Positions 43,281 to 51,466 of a stretch of 64,000 nucleotides of DNA are shown piece after piece. The position numbers and the translations under genes are program-made. This stretch comes from JBDWFY01 sp965275915 (lineage in GTDB: Bacteria; Pseudomonadota; Alphaproteobacteria; Rhizobiales; Stappiaceae). The notes below the pieces were generated by a model, which searched no databases, had not been told where the DNA came from, and saw only the letters and a program-made list of their open reading frames with translations. Position 1 is the first letter of the stretch. Each line of letters begins with the position of its first letter. The stretch lies in the NCBI GenBank assembly GCA_965275915.1, contig CBDHYI010000008.1, positions 744,001 through 808,000 of the forward strand, read 5' to 3'.

Positions 43281-44060
43281 TCAACTGCTTCTGTCGCGCA
43301 TCATCCAGGCATCCAGCGCCCGGCGAACATCTTCACTCTGCGCAATCTGAGCAAACTGGCCGCATTCGATCTCAAGACCCTCGCCGATGGTCGCGTTCAA
43401 TCCCCGTGTGACAGCCGTGATGATGCGGGACGCAGTCAGTGACGAATGACGGAGGATGCGGTCGGCGAAATCAAAAGCCGCCGGCAGCAGATCGTCGTGA
43501 GCAACGATCTTGTTGATAAGCCCCAGCGCCAACGCCCGCTCAGGGCTGAATGGATCACCTGTCAGCAACAGCTCCAGTGCCTTTTTGCGGCCCGCAAGGC
43601 GCGGCAGGCGCTGAGTGCCGCCGAAGGTCGGTGGAATGCCGATTGTGATCTCCGGTTTGGCGAACAGGGCCTTTTCGCTGGCGACAGCAAGATGAACGGC
43701 TTCCGTGATTTCGCATCCACCGCCAAAGGCGATGCCATTGACAGCCGCGATCACCGGTTTGGGGAAAGCCTCCAGCCGGGCCGTCAGGCGTTGGCCGCGA
43801 CGGACGAAGTTCCGAACCGCTGTATCCGTGCCCTCTCTGATACTTTGGGAAAACTCGGGAATATCGCCGCCGGCCGAAAAGGCGCGCGGTCCGGCCCCGG
43901 TCAGGATAAGCGCGCGGACAGAGTCGTCTGCCTCGATCTGCGAAAGCACGGCGAGCAGACGGTCAATCAGGGCATAATTGAGTGCGTTGAGTTTTTCGGG
44001 CCGGTTCAGTGTCAGGACCGCAATGGGCCCGCGCTGTTCGATACAAACAAGGTCGGACAT
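43281..44060 (-). CDS. Enoyl-CoA hydratase/isomerase-family protein
   Basis: 259 aa from the ATG at 44060 (AGAGG 8 nt upstream). Crotonase fold: TLNRPEKLNALNYALIDRL, GAGPRAFSAGGDI (oxyanion hole), GIAFGGGCEITEAVHLAVASEKALFAKPEITIGIPPTFGGTQRL with both catalytic Glu positions kept. It probably hydrates a trans-2-enoyl-CoA; specificity unknown. Divergent from a TetR gene that likely regulates it. Confidence 0.9.
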   Translation of the reverse strand: MSDLVCIEQRGPIAVLTLNRPEKLNALNYALIDRLLAVLSQIEADDSVRALILTGAGPRAFSAGGDIPEFSQSIREGTDTAVRNFVRRGQRLTARLEAFPKPVIAAVNGIAFGGGCEITEAVHLAVASEKALFAKPEITIGIPPTFGGTQRLPRLAGRKKALELLLTGDPFSPERALALGLINKIVAHDDLLPAAFDFADRILRHSSLTASRIITAVTRGLNATIGEGLEIECGQFAQIAQSEDVRRALDAWMMRDRSS

Positions 44061-44111
44061 TTTGTTACCTCTCACATGAATGACGAGGCCGGAGGCTAGC
44101 CGGTAACAGTC

Positions 44112-44139
44112 TTGAATTAAACTCACTGGTCGGTATACT
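44112..44139 (+). promoter_or_regulatory. Sigma-70-like promoter of the TetR gene
   Basis: TTGAAT and TATACT separated by 16 nt. The expected start of transcription, 6-8 nt past TATACT, falls on or next to the ATG at 44147, and no ribosome site is visible, so the mRNA may be leaderless. Confidence 0.5.
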
Positions 44140-44146
44140 TACGATC

Positions 44147-44713
44147 ATGCCAAGAGACGCAAACAAAACCCGTGAAGGTATACTGGATGCCGCAAACCGC
44201 CTGTTTTATGCCGAGGGCATTCGCGCGGTCAGCATGGACCGGATTGCCGAAGAGGCGGGCGTGACCAAGCGCACGCTTTACTATCACTTTCAAAGCAAGG
44301 ACGATCTGGCGGCGGCTTATCTTACGTCCCGCGATCAGCCCAATCTCAGTGCCTTCCGGCGCTGGTTTGAGCAGGCAGACGGCGATATAGCGGACAAAGT
44401 CGAAGCACTGTTTGCCGGAGTCGCGAGAGCCGCACGGCGAAATACCTGGCGCGGTTGCGGATTCCTCAGAACCGCGGGCGAACTTGCCAACATGCCGGGT
44501 CATCCGGCGATCGAGGCGGGCGCCGCCCACAAAAAGCGGTTTGAGGCGTGGCTCAAAGACACATTCGAAGCGGCGGATCTTTCCGATGCGGACGTCCGGG
44601 CGCGTCAGGTTGTGCTCCTGATGGACGGCGCGTTTTCAACCGTTATGGTGCACCACGACGCGGCTTATATCGAGGAAGCGGGCAGGGCGGCGCGGGCGCT
44701 CGTCAGAATGTGA
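44147..44713 (+). CDS. TetR-family transcriptional regulator
   Basis: 188 aa. HTH at about 10-55: REGILDAANRLFYAEGIRAV, DRIAEEAGVTKRTLYYHFQSKDDL. The C-terminal ligand domain (WRGCGFLRTAGELANMPGHPAIEAG) has a Cys and His that could contact ligand. Divergent from the enoyl-CoA hydratase gene; promoter placed 8 nt from the ATG. Confidence 0.9.
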   Translation: MPRDANKTREGILDAANRLFYAEGIRAVSMDRIAEEAGVTKRTLYYHFQSKDDLAAAYLTSRDQPNLSAFRRWFEQADGDIADKVEALFAGVARAARRNTWRGCGFLRTAGELANMPGHPAIEAGAAHKKRFEAWLKDTFEAADLSDADVRARQVVLLMDGAFSTVMVHHDAAYIEEAGRAARALVRM

Positions 44714-44960
44714 ATGCCTGAACCGAATGTCCGGCGCCTTATGCCAACCTTTATTATTCCGGTCCCGTGTTCGATAATTCTGACGGACGGGTCTTCTTCA
44801 ATCCCGGCGGGCAGCTCCGAACGGGTTCTTGAGGCTGATAAGATGTCAATTGCCGGAGAAGCGGGCGAAATGACCGGGGAAAGTCGAGGACTTGTCGATA
44901 ACGATGATCGGCCGTGCCACCCTCCGGTCAGGCCGAAGGGCAGGGTTACACTTAAAACGC

Positions 44961-45914
44961 CTATGAGCCAGGGTGTGAATTCTGTTGTTCCAGCCATTTC
45001 AAAATCGCCCGGGTTGTTTCTTCCGGCTTTTCCTGTTGGATCCAATGACCGCAATCCAGATTGACGACCTCCACAGCGGGTACGAACTCCGTCAGTTTTT
45101 CTGACTTCGGAATCATGTCCCGGTCCCCATAGATCATGAGCGCAGGCTGTTGGATGATTGGGTTCGCCTCGGCCAGTATGTGCCAGTTGCGATCAAGATT
45201 CCTGTACCAATTTATGCTGCCCGTGAACCCTGATGTTTCAAAGGCAGAGACGAAAACGGCCAGTTCGCTGTCGCTCATCAGGGGATCGCCGCGTGGTGTT
45301 TCTGCTCTGGCAAGATTGATCATCACCATGCCCGGCTCGGGCTCTCCTGGCGGCTCGTTTTTCCGGTACAGGTTGCGAAGGAACCGGAACGTGTTCTCTT
45401 CCAATATGGCGTCCGCCACGCCTGGCTGTCGATTGAAATGGACAAAATAGTCATCGCCGCCAAGTATTTCTTCCATGAACGCGATCCAGGGTTTTTCCCC
45501 GCGCTCCTGGTAAGGCAGACTCAGATTTATCACTTTATTGACCCGGTTTGGATGCAACAAGGTCAGTCCCCAAACGACCATTGCCCCCCAATCATGACCG
45601 ACGAAAACGGCATCCTCGTATCCGTAGTGATCCAGAAGTGCCGCAAGATCACCCGACAAGTGCTCAATGTCGTAGTCCGTTACCTTGCCGGGATGCGATG
45701 AGTTGCCAAACCCCCGCTGGTTTGGGGCGATGACATGATAGCCCGCTGCGGCAAGCGCGGGGATCTGATAGCGCCAGGAAAAGGCGAGCTCCGGCCAGCC
45801 GTGACACAGAACAACAGGTTTCCCCTTATTGTGTCGGCCGGCTTCAAAAACTTCGAGTTCAACTCCGTTGACTGAAATAAGCGTGGGCCTGGGAAAGTCG
45901 GCTGGATCAAACAT
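44961..45914 (-). CDS. Epoxide hydrolase-like alpha/beta hydrolase
   Basis: 317 aa. HGWPE oxyanion motif (39-43), nucleophile D108 in GHDWGAMV, cap-domain Tyr in NWYRNLDRNW and general-base H290 in CGHWIQQEKPEE. These features match soluble epoxide hydrolases; a haloalkane dehalogenase role is less likely because of the HGWPE motif and ring Tyr. AAGGAG precedes the ATG. Divergent from a WYL-domain regulator. Confidence 0.9.
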   Translation of the reverse strand: MFDPADFPRPTLISVNGVELEVFEAGRHNKGKPVVLCHGWPELAFSWRYQIPALAAAGYHVIAPNQRGFGNSSHPGKVTDYDIEHLSGDLAALLDHYGYEDAVFVGHDWGAMVVWGLTLLHPNRVNKVINLSLPYQERGEKPWIAFMEEILGGDDYFVHFNRQPGVADAILEENTFRFLRNLYRKNEPPGEPEPGMVMINLARAETPRGDPLMSDSELAVFVSAFETSGFTGSINWYRNLDRNWHILAEANPIIQQPALMIYGDRDMIPKSEKLTEFVPAVEVVNLDCGHWIQQEKPEETTRAILKWLEQQNSHPGS

Positions 45915-45956
45915 CGAATATGCTCCTTGTTGACATGTGAAGACATGCTCTAGAAC

Positions 45957-45985
45957 TTAATGGTGCCAATCTTTGACACTATTAA
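45957..45985. promoter_or_regulatory. Candidate operator between hydrolase and WYL gene
   Basis: Near-perfect inverted repeat TTAATGGTG-N11-CACTATTAA (one mismatch), 16 nt before the WYL regulator start and in the shared divergent region. Confidence 0.4.
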
Positions 45986-46001
45986 ACGGTAGCCTTGTGA
46001 A

Positions 46002-46721
46002 ATGGGTGTTCGTCTCCGACAAGACGCCATCGTGCGCAGCCTTCGCCGAACCGGTACGTCGACAATTGCTGACCTGGCGCGGGAGGTCGGCGCCTCCCGC
46101 CGTACGGTGTTGCGTGACATCAGTGCGCTGCGCGATGAGGGATTTGTCATTCATTCCGAACCTGGACGCGGGGGCGGTTTGCAGCTTGATCCGCAATCGG
46201 TTCAGACGACAGCGCGGCTCTCGATCACCGAGATCTTTGCGCTTCTTATCAGCGTCGCATCGATGCGTGCCGCCGGCAATCTGCCCTTTTCGGATCTCGC
46301 AGACTCCGGGCTGGCAAAAATCGAAAAAGCGCTGCCGGGGGACAAGGTCCGGGATCTGCGCCGATTTCTGGATTGCTTATATGTCGGGCAACTCGCTCCG
46401 CAGGTAGACATCTCAGATATGGGAACGATGGACTCCGCGCTACTGCTCGCCTTCGAGACGGCTTTTCTGCAACGGCTGTACCTGCGTTTCCAGTACTGTG
46501 ATGCAAAAGGGGCGGTAACCAACCGAAATGTTGAACCTCAAGCTATGCTGATTTTGCCGCCGCTATGGTATCTGGTGGCCTGGGATCCTGCGCGCAGAGA
46601 CTTCCGGCATTTTCGAATGGACCGGATCATCAAACCGGAATGTGTCGAAGGCGCGACGTTTCGACGACGACATGTGCCATTTGAAGACAATGTTCGTCCA
46701 ATTCGCAATTTATCTCGCTGA
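46002..46721 (+). CDS. HTH/WYL-domain transcriptional regulator (YafY-like)
   Basis: 239 aa. HTH_11 winged helix at 5-65 (DAIVRSLRRTGTSTIADLAREVGASRRTVLRDISALRDEGF, with GRGGGLQLDP wing), linker, and a WYL ligand domain at 130-225 (LRFQYCDAKGAVTNRNVEPQAMLILPPLWYLVAWDPARRDFRHFRMDRI). WYL regulators respond to nucleic acid or small ligands. Divergent from the epoxide hydrolase, its probable target. Confidence 0.85.
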   Translation: MGVRLRQDAIVRSLRRTGTSTIADLAREVGASRRTVLRDISALRDEGFVIHSEPGRGGGLQLDPQSVQTTARLSITEIFALLISVASMRAAGNLPFSDLADSGLAKIEKALPGDKVRDLRRFLDCLYVGQLAPQVDISDMGTMDSALLLAFETAFLQRLYLRFQYCDAKGAVTNRNVEPQAMLILPPLWYLVAWDPARRDFRHFRMDRIIKPECVEGATFRRRHVPFEDNVRPIRNLSR

Positions 46722-46907
46722 CCTCCGACGACGACTCCAGAAGGACCATGTATTGAAGAGGTATTGACCGCTCAAGCGTCTCGAAATGTCTTGTTTCGGA
46801 TATTCGGCTCCCAGTCAAACGAACGGTGGCTTGATCCAAAATCGATATCAGGCTTGCCCGGCGATAAGTTTAAGACTGCAACGGTTTGCCGCCGCCGCGC
46901 GCGCTCA

Positions 46908-47225
46908 TCAGCTTTTTTTCTCAACGTGATCCTGAAACCGCGCGAGCGTCCCATCCCACTGCCGCGCCACATCGTCCAGCCAGCCTTTCGCCTGAGACAA
47001 CCGGGCGGGGCGGGCGACGAACAGCACTTCGCGGCCACGCTTCCGGGCTTCAATAAGCTTCGCGTCCTCAAGCACGCGCAGATGACGCGTTACCGCCTGC
47101 CTTGTAATCGGCAGGCAGTCGGCCAGCTTCGTGATGGAGCCGCCATCTCGCATTCTGGCAAGCAACTCCAATCGGATAGGATCGCCCAGGGCGGCGAACA
47201 CCGATGCGCGATCAGCCTTCGACAT
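46908..47225 (-). CDS. ArsR-family transcriptional regulator
   Basis: 105 aa winged helix: VFAALGDPIRLELLARMRDGGSITKLADCLPITRQAVTRHLRVLEDAKLIEARKRGREVLF, then PARLSQAKGWLDDVARQWD. Overlaps the end of the SRPBCC gene by 14 nt. Operators at 47673 and 47707 lie before the operon's first gene. Confidence 0.9.
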   Translation of the reverse strand: MSKADRASVFAALGDPIRLELLARMRDGGSITKLADCLPITRQAVTRHLRVLEDAKLIEARKRGREVLFVARPARLSQAKGWLDDVARQWDGTLARFQDHVEKKS

Positions 47226-47658
47226 AATGCTTTAGATTGACGGTCTGGATTTCCCAGCCTTCGGTGTTATCGCGCAGCATTGAAACACGTCGATCCTCGG
47301 GCAAGGCCGCGAAACCGGTCTCTGTGACAGTCACCAATGTGCCGCCATTTTGCGGCTCAAGTGTAAAGGCGACAGTCAGCCAGACTGTGTTGGGGCTGAT
47401 ACTCTCATCAGGGGCGCAGTCCGGCCACCGAAAGACAAACCGTTCGGGCGGTTCCATCACTTCTGTGACTGTTATCCAGGGTATTCCTTCATGCCCGGGA
47501 TACGTCATTTTTCCGGTGGTCGCCTCTCCCACGACAAAAGGCCCGTCCAATTTCACACGGAACCATGTGCCGAACTCGGTCGCGTCAGAAAGGGCGTCCC
47601 ATACGCGCTGCCGATCGGCCTTGATGTGGATTTGGCGCGTAATCGTATCGTTTTTCAT
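47212..47658 (-). CDS. SRPBCC (AHSA1-like) protein
   Basis: 148 aa from the ATG at 47658. TITRQIHIKADRQRVWDALSDATEFGTWFRVKLDGPF, MTYPGHEGIPWITVTEVMEPPERFVFRWPDCAPDES and TLVTVTETGFAALPEDRR are typical AHSA1 features. First gene of a two-gene operon with ArsR downstream, the reverse order of the module at 38749-39515. Confidence 0.9.
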   Translation of the reverse strand: MKNDTITRQIHIKADRQRVWDALSDATEFGTWFRVKLDGPFVVGEATTGKMTYPGHEGIPWITVTEVMEPPERFVFRWPDCAPDESISPNTVWLTVAFTLEPQNGGTLVTVTETGFAALPEDRRVSMLRDNTEGWEIQTVNLKHYVEG

Positions 47659-47672
47659 CTCGTCTCCATAAT

Positions 47673-47690
47673 ATGCAACAAAAACATTGC
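47673..47690. promoter_or_regulatory. ArsR operator, proximal
   Basis: ATGCAACAAAAACATTGC; inverted TGCAA/TTGC arms, 15 nt before the SRPBCC start. The start-side copy of two near-identical sites spaced 34 bp apart. Confidence 0.55.
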
Positions 47691-47706
47691 GCGTCGGATC
47701 GAAAAA

Positions 47707-47726
47707 ATGCAACAAAAATATTGCAT
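47707..47726. promoter_or_regulatory. ArsR operator, distal
   Basis: ATGCAACAAAAATATTGCAT; arms ATGCAA/TTGCAT with an 8-nt spacer, the better of the pair. Both overlap the likely promoter of the minus-strand operon. Confidence 0.6.
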
Positions 47727-48273
47727 ATCTGTCAGTCCGTAAATGGATTGGGAGTCAGGGACATCCTCGATACGGACATCGGGCTGGAACACGCGAACCG
47801 CAATTATGAAGCAGTATCGGATAGACAACGTCGGATGACTCAATGTCTGATATTGGCGAATTTTTGCATTAGCCTCACGACAGTAGACAGCGGATACGGC
47901 ATTTCGATGCTTACTCGCCAAGGTGGTTTATGCGCGCGCAGCACCGGAGTCCGGAAGAAACGGCGGAGGGGCATGCGCTTTGTAATGCGGAGGTTTCCAT
48001 CGCGCACCACAGGGGAACCTTTTGGCTGACAAACGAGCAGATTAAGGAGCCGATCCAACGGCTTGCGGCGGCGCGGCAGCCAGGGAATCTCCCTGAAACC
48101 GCGTTTGCCGTTCTCCGCCGGGGAGAACGCTGGCGCCGAACTGCGCAATCCGAGGCTTCCATTTAAGTCTGAATTGTGAGATTGCCACTTTTGATATTTT
48201 AAATGCAATGCGACTCACCACTCCAGGTTGGGTGGTGAGATTGACTGACATCGGTGCGGGTCGGGAGTTAGAG
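47727..48273. other. Intergenic stretch without convincing gene
   Basis: Both strands have open frames (for example a 122-codon minus-strand one at 47840-48208 with segments such as REIPWLPRRRKPLDRLLN), but no ribosome site or known domain supports them. Nothing else recognised. Confidence 0.4.
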
Positions 48274-48918
48274 ATGAAATCGCTTTTGATGGGTTTGCTG
48301 GCTGTGGTGTTTTGCCCCGCGCTTGTCTTTGCTCAGGTTCAGCCTGTTGAGAAGCCGGTCGCCGCAGAAAGGTCTACAGGTTCGGCCGTTGACACCACGG
48401 AGAAAAAGCCGTCAAAGAACAACCGGATCGCCCAGTCCGGCGGGACTTCGGGCAATGCCGATGATCAGATTGCCCAAGATGCGGATGCGCAGCAGGAAAC
48501 AACGACGTCCGCCAACATGGGACCCGGGTGGACCGTCCAATGCAATACGGTCGGTGAAGATCTTCAATGTCGCGCACTGATCAATGTTTTCACCGGGCAG
48601 AACAATCAGCTGATTTTTGGTGTCTCAGTCCAACTTGCCGAAAATGACGGCGCTGCGGCGCTGTTCACAATGCCTCTTGGACTCTATCTTCCGGCCGGAC
48701 TCTCCCTCACCGTGGATGACGGGCCGCCCCATAAGGCGATCATCCAGACCTGTGATCAGCGCGGCTGCTACGCCGGGTGGGTCATGACGAAGGACGAGCT
48801 GCAAAAACTCCGCGCCGGGAAACACATCGCGGCGGCATTTGAAGCCAATAACCGCAGTCCGATCAAGATCGGTATTCCGCTGACCGGTTTTGACGCGGTT
48901 TTTGCAAAAATGCGGTAG
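48274..48918 (+). CDS. Invasion-associated locus B (IalB)-family protein
   Basis: 214 aa from the ATG at 48274 (GGGAG upstream). Signal peptide MKSLLMGLLAVVFCPALVFA, then a Gln/Ser/Thr/Lys-rich linker, then the IalB domain: WTVQCNTVGEDLQCRALINVF, TMPLGLYLPAGLSLTVDDGPPHKAIIQTCDQRGCYAGW. The Cys positions fit a disulphide-bonded periplasmic or outer-membrane-associated protein. Common across Hyphomicrobiales; role unclear. Confidence 0.9.
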   Translation: MKSLLMGLLAVVFCPALVFAQVQPVEKPVAAERSTGSAVDTTEKKPSKNNRIAQSGGTSGNADDQIAQDADAQQETTTSANMGPGWTVQCNTVGEDLQCRALINVFTGQNNQLIFGVSVQLAENDGAAALFTMPLGLYLPAGLSLTVDDGPPHKAIIQTCDQRGCYAGWVMTKDELQKLRAGKHIAAAFEANNRSPIKIGIPLTGFDAVFAKMR

Positions 48919-48968
48919 CCGGCTGTACCGTTGGCAAACGCGCCCGATAACGGACAGTTTGAACCGCA

Positions 48969-49928
48969 TTATTCGGAATAAAGATAATCCTCTGGTTCAA
49001 GAACGCGGTCGATCATCTTGTGTTCGGCGAGAAATCCCGCAAAGCGCTCGTATCGCTTCATGTCGATAAGCCCCGGCCGAAGCGCAAACAAGGGGACTGT
49101 GGCATTCCAGGACCGCTTGTTGAGATCGGTGTTCAGTTTGGGGTCATAGCCGATAAAGAGCTCCCAGGTTGCTTCGGGGTCTTCGGCGATCGATCGGACA
49201 CCGCGCTCGACCGCTGTCAGGAATTTCCTGATAACGTCCGGATCGGCCTTGCGCTTGTCGACAATGTAAATCAGTTCGCTATAAGCCGGTACCGCGCCTG
49301 CTTCGATATTGATGACCAGCGGCTTCTTTCCCGCTTCGATCACCTGGATCGGTTCAAAATTCCGATAGGCATCCGTCAGCGCATCCACCTTGCCCGCCAG
49401 CATCTCCGGAACCATGGAAAAGCCGACATCGACCATTTTGACATCGCTCATGGGAATGCCGTGGGCGGCCAGAGAAATTCGGAGGAGGTCGCGTTCCGTT
49501 GTCGCACTGTCGGCATATCCGATGCGTTTGCCCTTAAGGTCCTGGATTGACTTGATCGGGCCACCGTCAATTGCGAGAATGATGTTCAGCGGTATGGGTA
49601 TGAGGGTCCCGATCACTGCCAGCGGTTTCCCTTCTGCAATGCCGATCAGTGTGCGCGGCTGTGTCGACATGCCGATCGCGACACGGCCGTCAAGCACCAT
49701 TGTAACATTATCGAGCGTGTTTTCCGGCGGCAGCACCGTGACATCAAGCCCTTCCTCGGCAAAATAACCCTTTTCCAGCGCCACGATGACCGGACCGTGA
49801 TTGGGGTTGGCGAACCAATCAACGCCGATGGCGACTTTCTTGAGCGGTTCATCGGCTGCCTGTAGCGGCATGATCGCTGTCATCAGGATGGTCGGAAGAA
49901 GACAGATACGGATCAGGTGCTTGGTCAT
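48969..49928 (-). CDS. NMT1/THI5-like ABC transporter substrate-binding protein
   Basis: 319 aa from the ATG at 49928 (AAAGGA upstream). Signal peptide MTKHLIRICLLPTILMTAIMPLQA. KKVAIGVDWFANPNHGPVIVALEKGYFAEEGLDVTVLPPENT and the later SIQDLKGKRIGYADSATTERD place it in the NMT1/ThiY family that binds pyrimidine-like or sulfonate-like ligands. There is no permease or ATPase gene nearby. Confidence 0.88.
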   Translation of the reverse strand: MTKHLIRICLLPTILMTAIMPLQAADEPLKKVAIGVDWFANPNHGPVIVALEKGYFAEEGLDVTVLPPENTLDNVTMVLDGRVAIGMSTQPRTLIGIAEGKPLAVIGTLIPIPLNIILAIDGGPIKSIQDLKGKRIGYADSATTERDLLRISLAAHGIPMSDVKMVDVGFSMVPEMLAGKVDALTDAYRNFEPIQVIEAGKKPLVINIEAGAVPAYSELIYIVDKRKADPDVIRKFLTAVERGVRSIAEDPEATWELFIGYDPKLNTDLNKRSWNATVPLFALRPGLIDMKRYERFAGFLAEHKMIDRVLEPEDYLYSE

Positions 49929-50232
49929 TTCGACGATCCTTTGAGAAAAGCCGGGTCGTCTCAAAAAGGTAGCACTTTGTTGATTGCATGCACCAGCCGA
50001 AGCGGTCGTTTTCTTCCCAAAACGCTCTCACATGCGCGATACAAAATGCGGTCACTGTTGGTGTTTTGGTCGGAAATTGTTTGGCCGATATCGGCATGCA
50101 GCCGAACCTTGATTTTCGCCCAAATCCCGTAAGGGCAGGCGGCGAAATCGGATTTGGAATAATCAGGCTGCTGACGCGTTCTCCCTGATGCGGCCGTTCT
50201 TGAAACGGCCAGGCAACTCCAAGGAGAAAGCG
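49929..50232. other. Divergent intergenic stretch with a leader hairpin
   Basis: No gene seen. A hairpin GGCCGTT/AACGGCC (50192-50210) lies just upstream of the AAGGAG ribosome site of the Ser-Asn repeat gene and would be in its 5' leader. Confidence 0.4.
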
Positions 50233-50634
50233 ATGAGAAAACTGTCGGTACTTGTGAGCAGTATGTTGCTGGCGACTGTTTCCCACTCTGCCCCCGCAGC
50301 CGCAGATGATGACAAAAATCCGATTGGCCGATTTCTTGAACGGATGTTTGACGGTGATCGGACCAAGGCGCACCGCGCCGGAAATCGCGGTGTGAAAATG
50401 CGCAGTTCGTTCTTCGAACGGCGTGACCGGGGCGATGATCGGGGATCCAGTTCCAATTCGAGTTCGAACAGCTCCTCGAATTCGTCGTCGAACTCCAGCA
50501 GCAACAGTTCGTCGAATTCATCCTCGAACTCCAGCAGCAACAGTTCATCGAATTCGTCCTCGAACTCTTCATCCAATTCGAGTTCGAATTCCTCCTCCAA
50601 CTCAAGCTCGAATTCTTCAAGCGATGATGATTGA
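50233..50634 (+). CDS. Secreted Ser-Asn repeat protein
   Basis: 133 aa from the ATG at 50233 (AAGGAG upstream; signal peptide MRKLSVLVSSMLLATVSHSA). A short middle part (NPIGRFLERMFDGDRTKAHRAGN) precedes a C-terminal run of fourteen SSSN units plus SSS, ending in DDD. The repeat DNA (50446-50622) is a 12-bp unit in mixed codons with longer near-identical blocks, so the length may vary by slippage or recombination. A strong terminator follows. Predicted to be extracellular or periplasmic and disordered. Confidence 0.8.
   Translation: MRKLSVLVSSMLLATVSHSAPAAADDDKNPIGRFLERMFDGDRTKAHRAGNRGVKMRSSFFERRDRGDDRGSSSNSSSNSSSNSSSNSSSNSSSNSSSNSSSNSSSNSSSNSSSNSSSNSSSNSSSNSSSDDD
50446..50622 (+). repeat. 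12-bp tandem repeat encoding SSSN
   Basis: Fourteen and three-quarter 12-bp units, with a longer near-duplicate block (AACTCCAGCAGCAACAGTTC recurs about 36 bp apart at 50489 and 50525). Serine codons alternate TCG/TCC/AGC/AGT, which limits perfect DNA identity. Confidence 0.85.
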
Positions 50635-50654
50635 TTGAGGATCACAAAGCCGGA

Positions 50655-50697
50655 GCGGGAAGGGACGACATCCGTCGGCCCTTCCCGCATGATTTTA
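50655..50697 (+). terminator. Rho-independent terminator, long stem
   Basis: GCGGGAAGGG/CCCTTCCCGC with an inner CGAC/GTCG pair and a four-base tip (50655-50688), then ATGATTTTAT. It lies 20 nt after the Ser-Asn repeat gene and could act on both strands, since the DUF6065 gene ends at 50695. Confidence 0.7.
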
Positions 50698-51402
50698 TCG
50701 CGGCGCCCGGGCGTTTTCCCGGTACCATCCCGCCGCGGCCTGTGTGTTTCGCAGGATGGTTTTTCGCGTTGCCGCCTCGTCTTCATTCTGCGCACGAATC
50801 TCGGCCGGCAGCGCCACTGTGGACCGTTTGAACGGGATAACCTGAACGAGCGGCGACCCTTGTTCGATGACATGCAGTCCATCCCGGCCCGTCGCCAGAA
50901 ACGGAAAATGGATCTCCGAGGCGTAAAGATCGGTGTCGACGATACCCGCAATCAATTCAAAAACACCGTTTGGCCGGTTGAGCGGATCAATGAAAAGGCT
51001 GCTCCATCCGGGTGGCGTTTTGATCGTCCAGTAGTTGTGAAACTTGCAAGGTGGAACGTGGTCTCTGGGATGCCCCCTGATCTGGCTGCCGGCATGGTTG
51101 CTCACCATCGTCCGGTCGAAATCCCATCCGGCATCAACGCGCGTTCCATCGTCGGAAATGTCAAGCCGGACAGTTGCAGCCAGGGGAATGATCCACCCGG
51201 TGGTCATTGCATCCAGAAAAGGCATGCATCGTTTGATGGTAAGACCGGCATCCGCCGCCGATACTTGCTCCGGGTCTACGGCGGGCAGTTTTCTGAACCA
51301 GTCCGGCAGATAGCCTTTGGCCGGAAACGGCGGGGGAATGACGCCCTCATCTTCAGGCCTGCACAGGAAACGAATGCTCTTTGATGACGATTTGAAAAAC
51401 AT
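50695..51402 (-). CDS. DUF6065-family protein
   Basis: 235 aa soluble protein. FLCRPEDEGVIPPPFPAKGYLPDWFRKLPA, TIKRCMPFLDAMTTGWIIPLAATVRLDIS, FHNYWTIKTPPGWSSLFIDPLNRPNGVFELIAGIVDTD match the DUF6065 pattern as I recall it. Biochemical function unknown. GAGGA precedes the ATG. A perfect CTCATTTC/GAAATGAG hairpin at 51411-51432 sits just upstream of the gene. Confidence 0.75.
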   Translation of the reverse strand: MFFKSSSKSIRFLCRPEDEGVIPPPFPAKGYLPDWFRKLPAVDPEQVSAADAGLTIKRCMPFLDAMTTGWIIPLAATVRLDISDDGTRVDAGWDFDRTMVSNHAGSQIRGHPRDHVPPCKFHNYWTIKTPPGWSSLFIDPLNRPNGVFELIAGIVDTDLYASEIHFPFLATGRDGLHVIEQGSPLVQVIPFKRSTVALPAEIRAQNEDEAATRKTILRNTQAAAGWYRENARAPR

Positions 51403-51466
51403 GGGCGGTCCTCATTTCTTGCATGAAATGAGAACGGCCCCGATACGGATTTATTCCCGCAAATCG

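Noticed and set aside
44714..45064. Frames on both strands between the TetR and epoxide hydrolase genes
   Set aside because: No ribosome site, no domain, and overlap with the end of the hydrolase gene.
47840..48208. 122-codon minus-strand frame upstream of the IalB gene
   Set aside because: Arg/Pro-rich without domain or ribosome site; probably non-coding.
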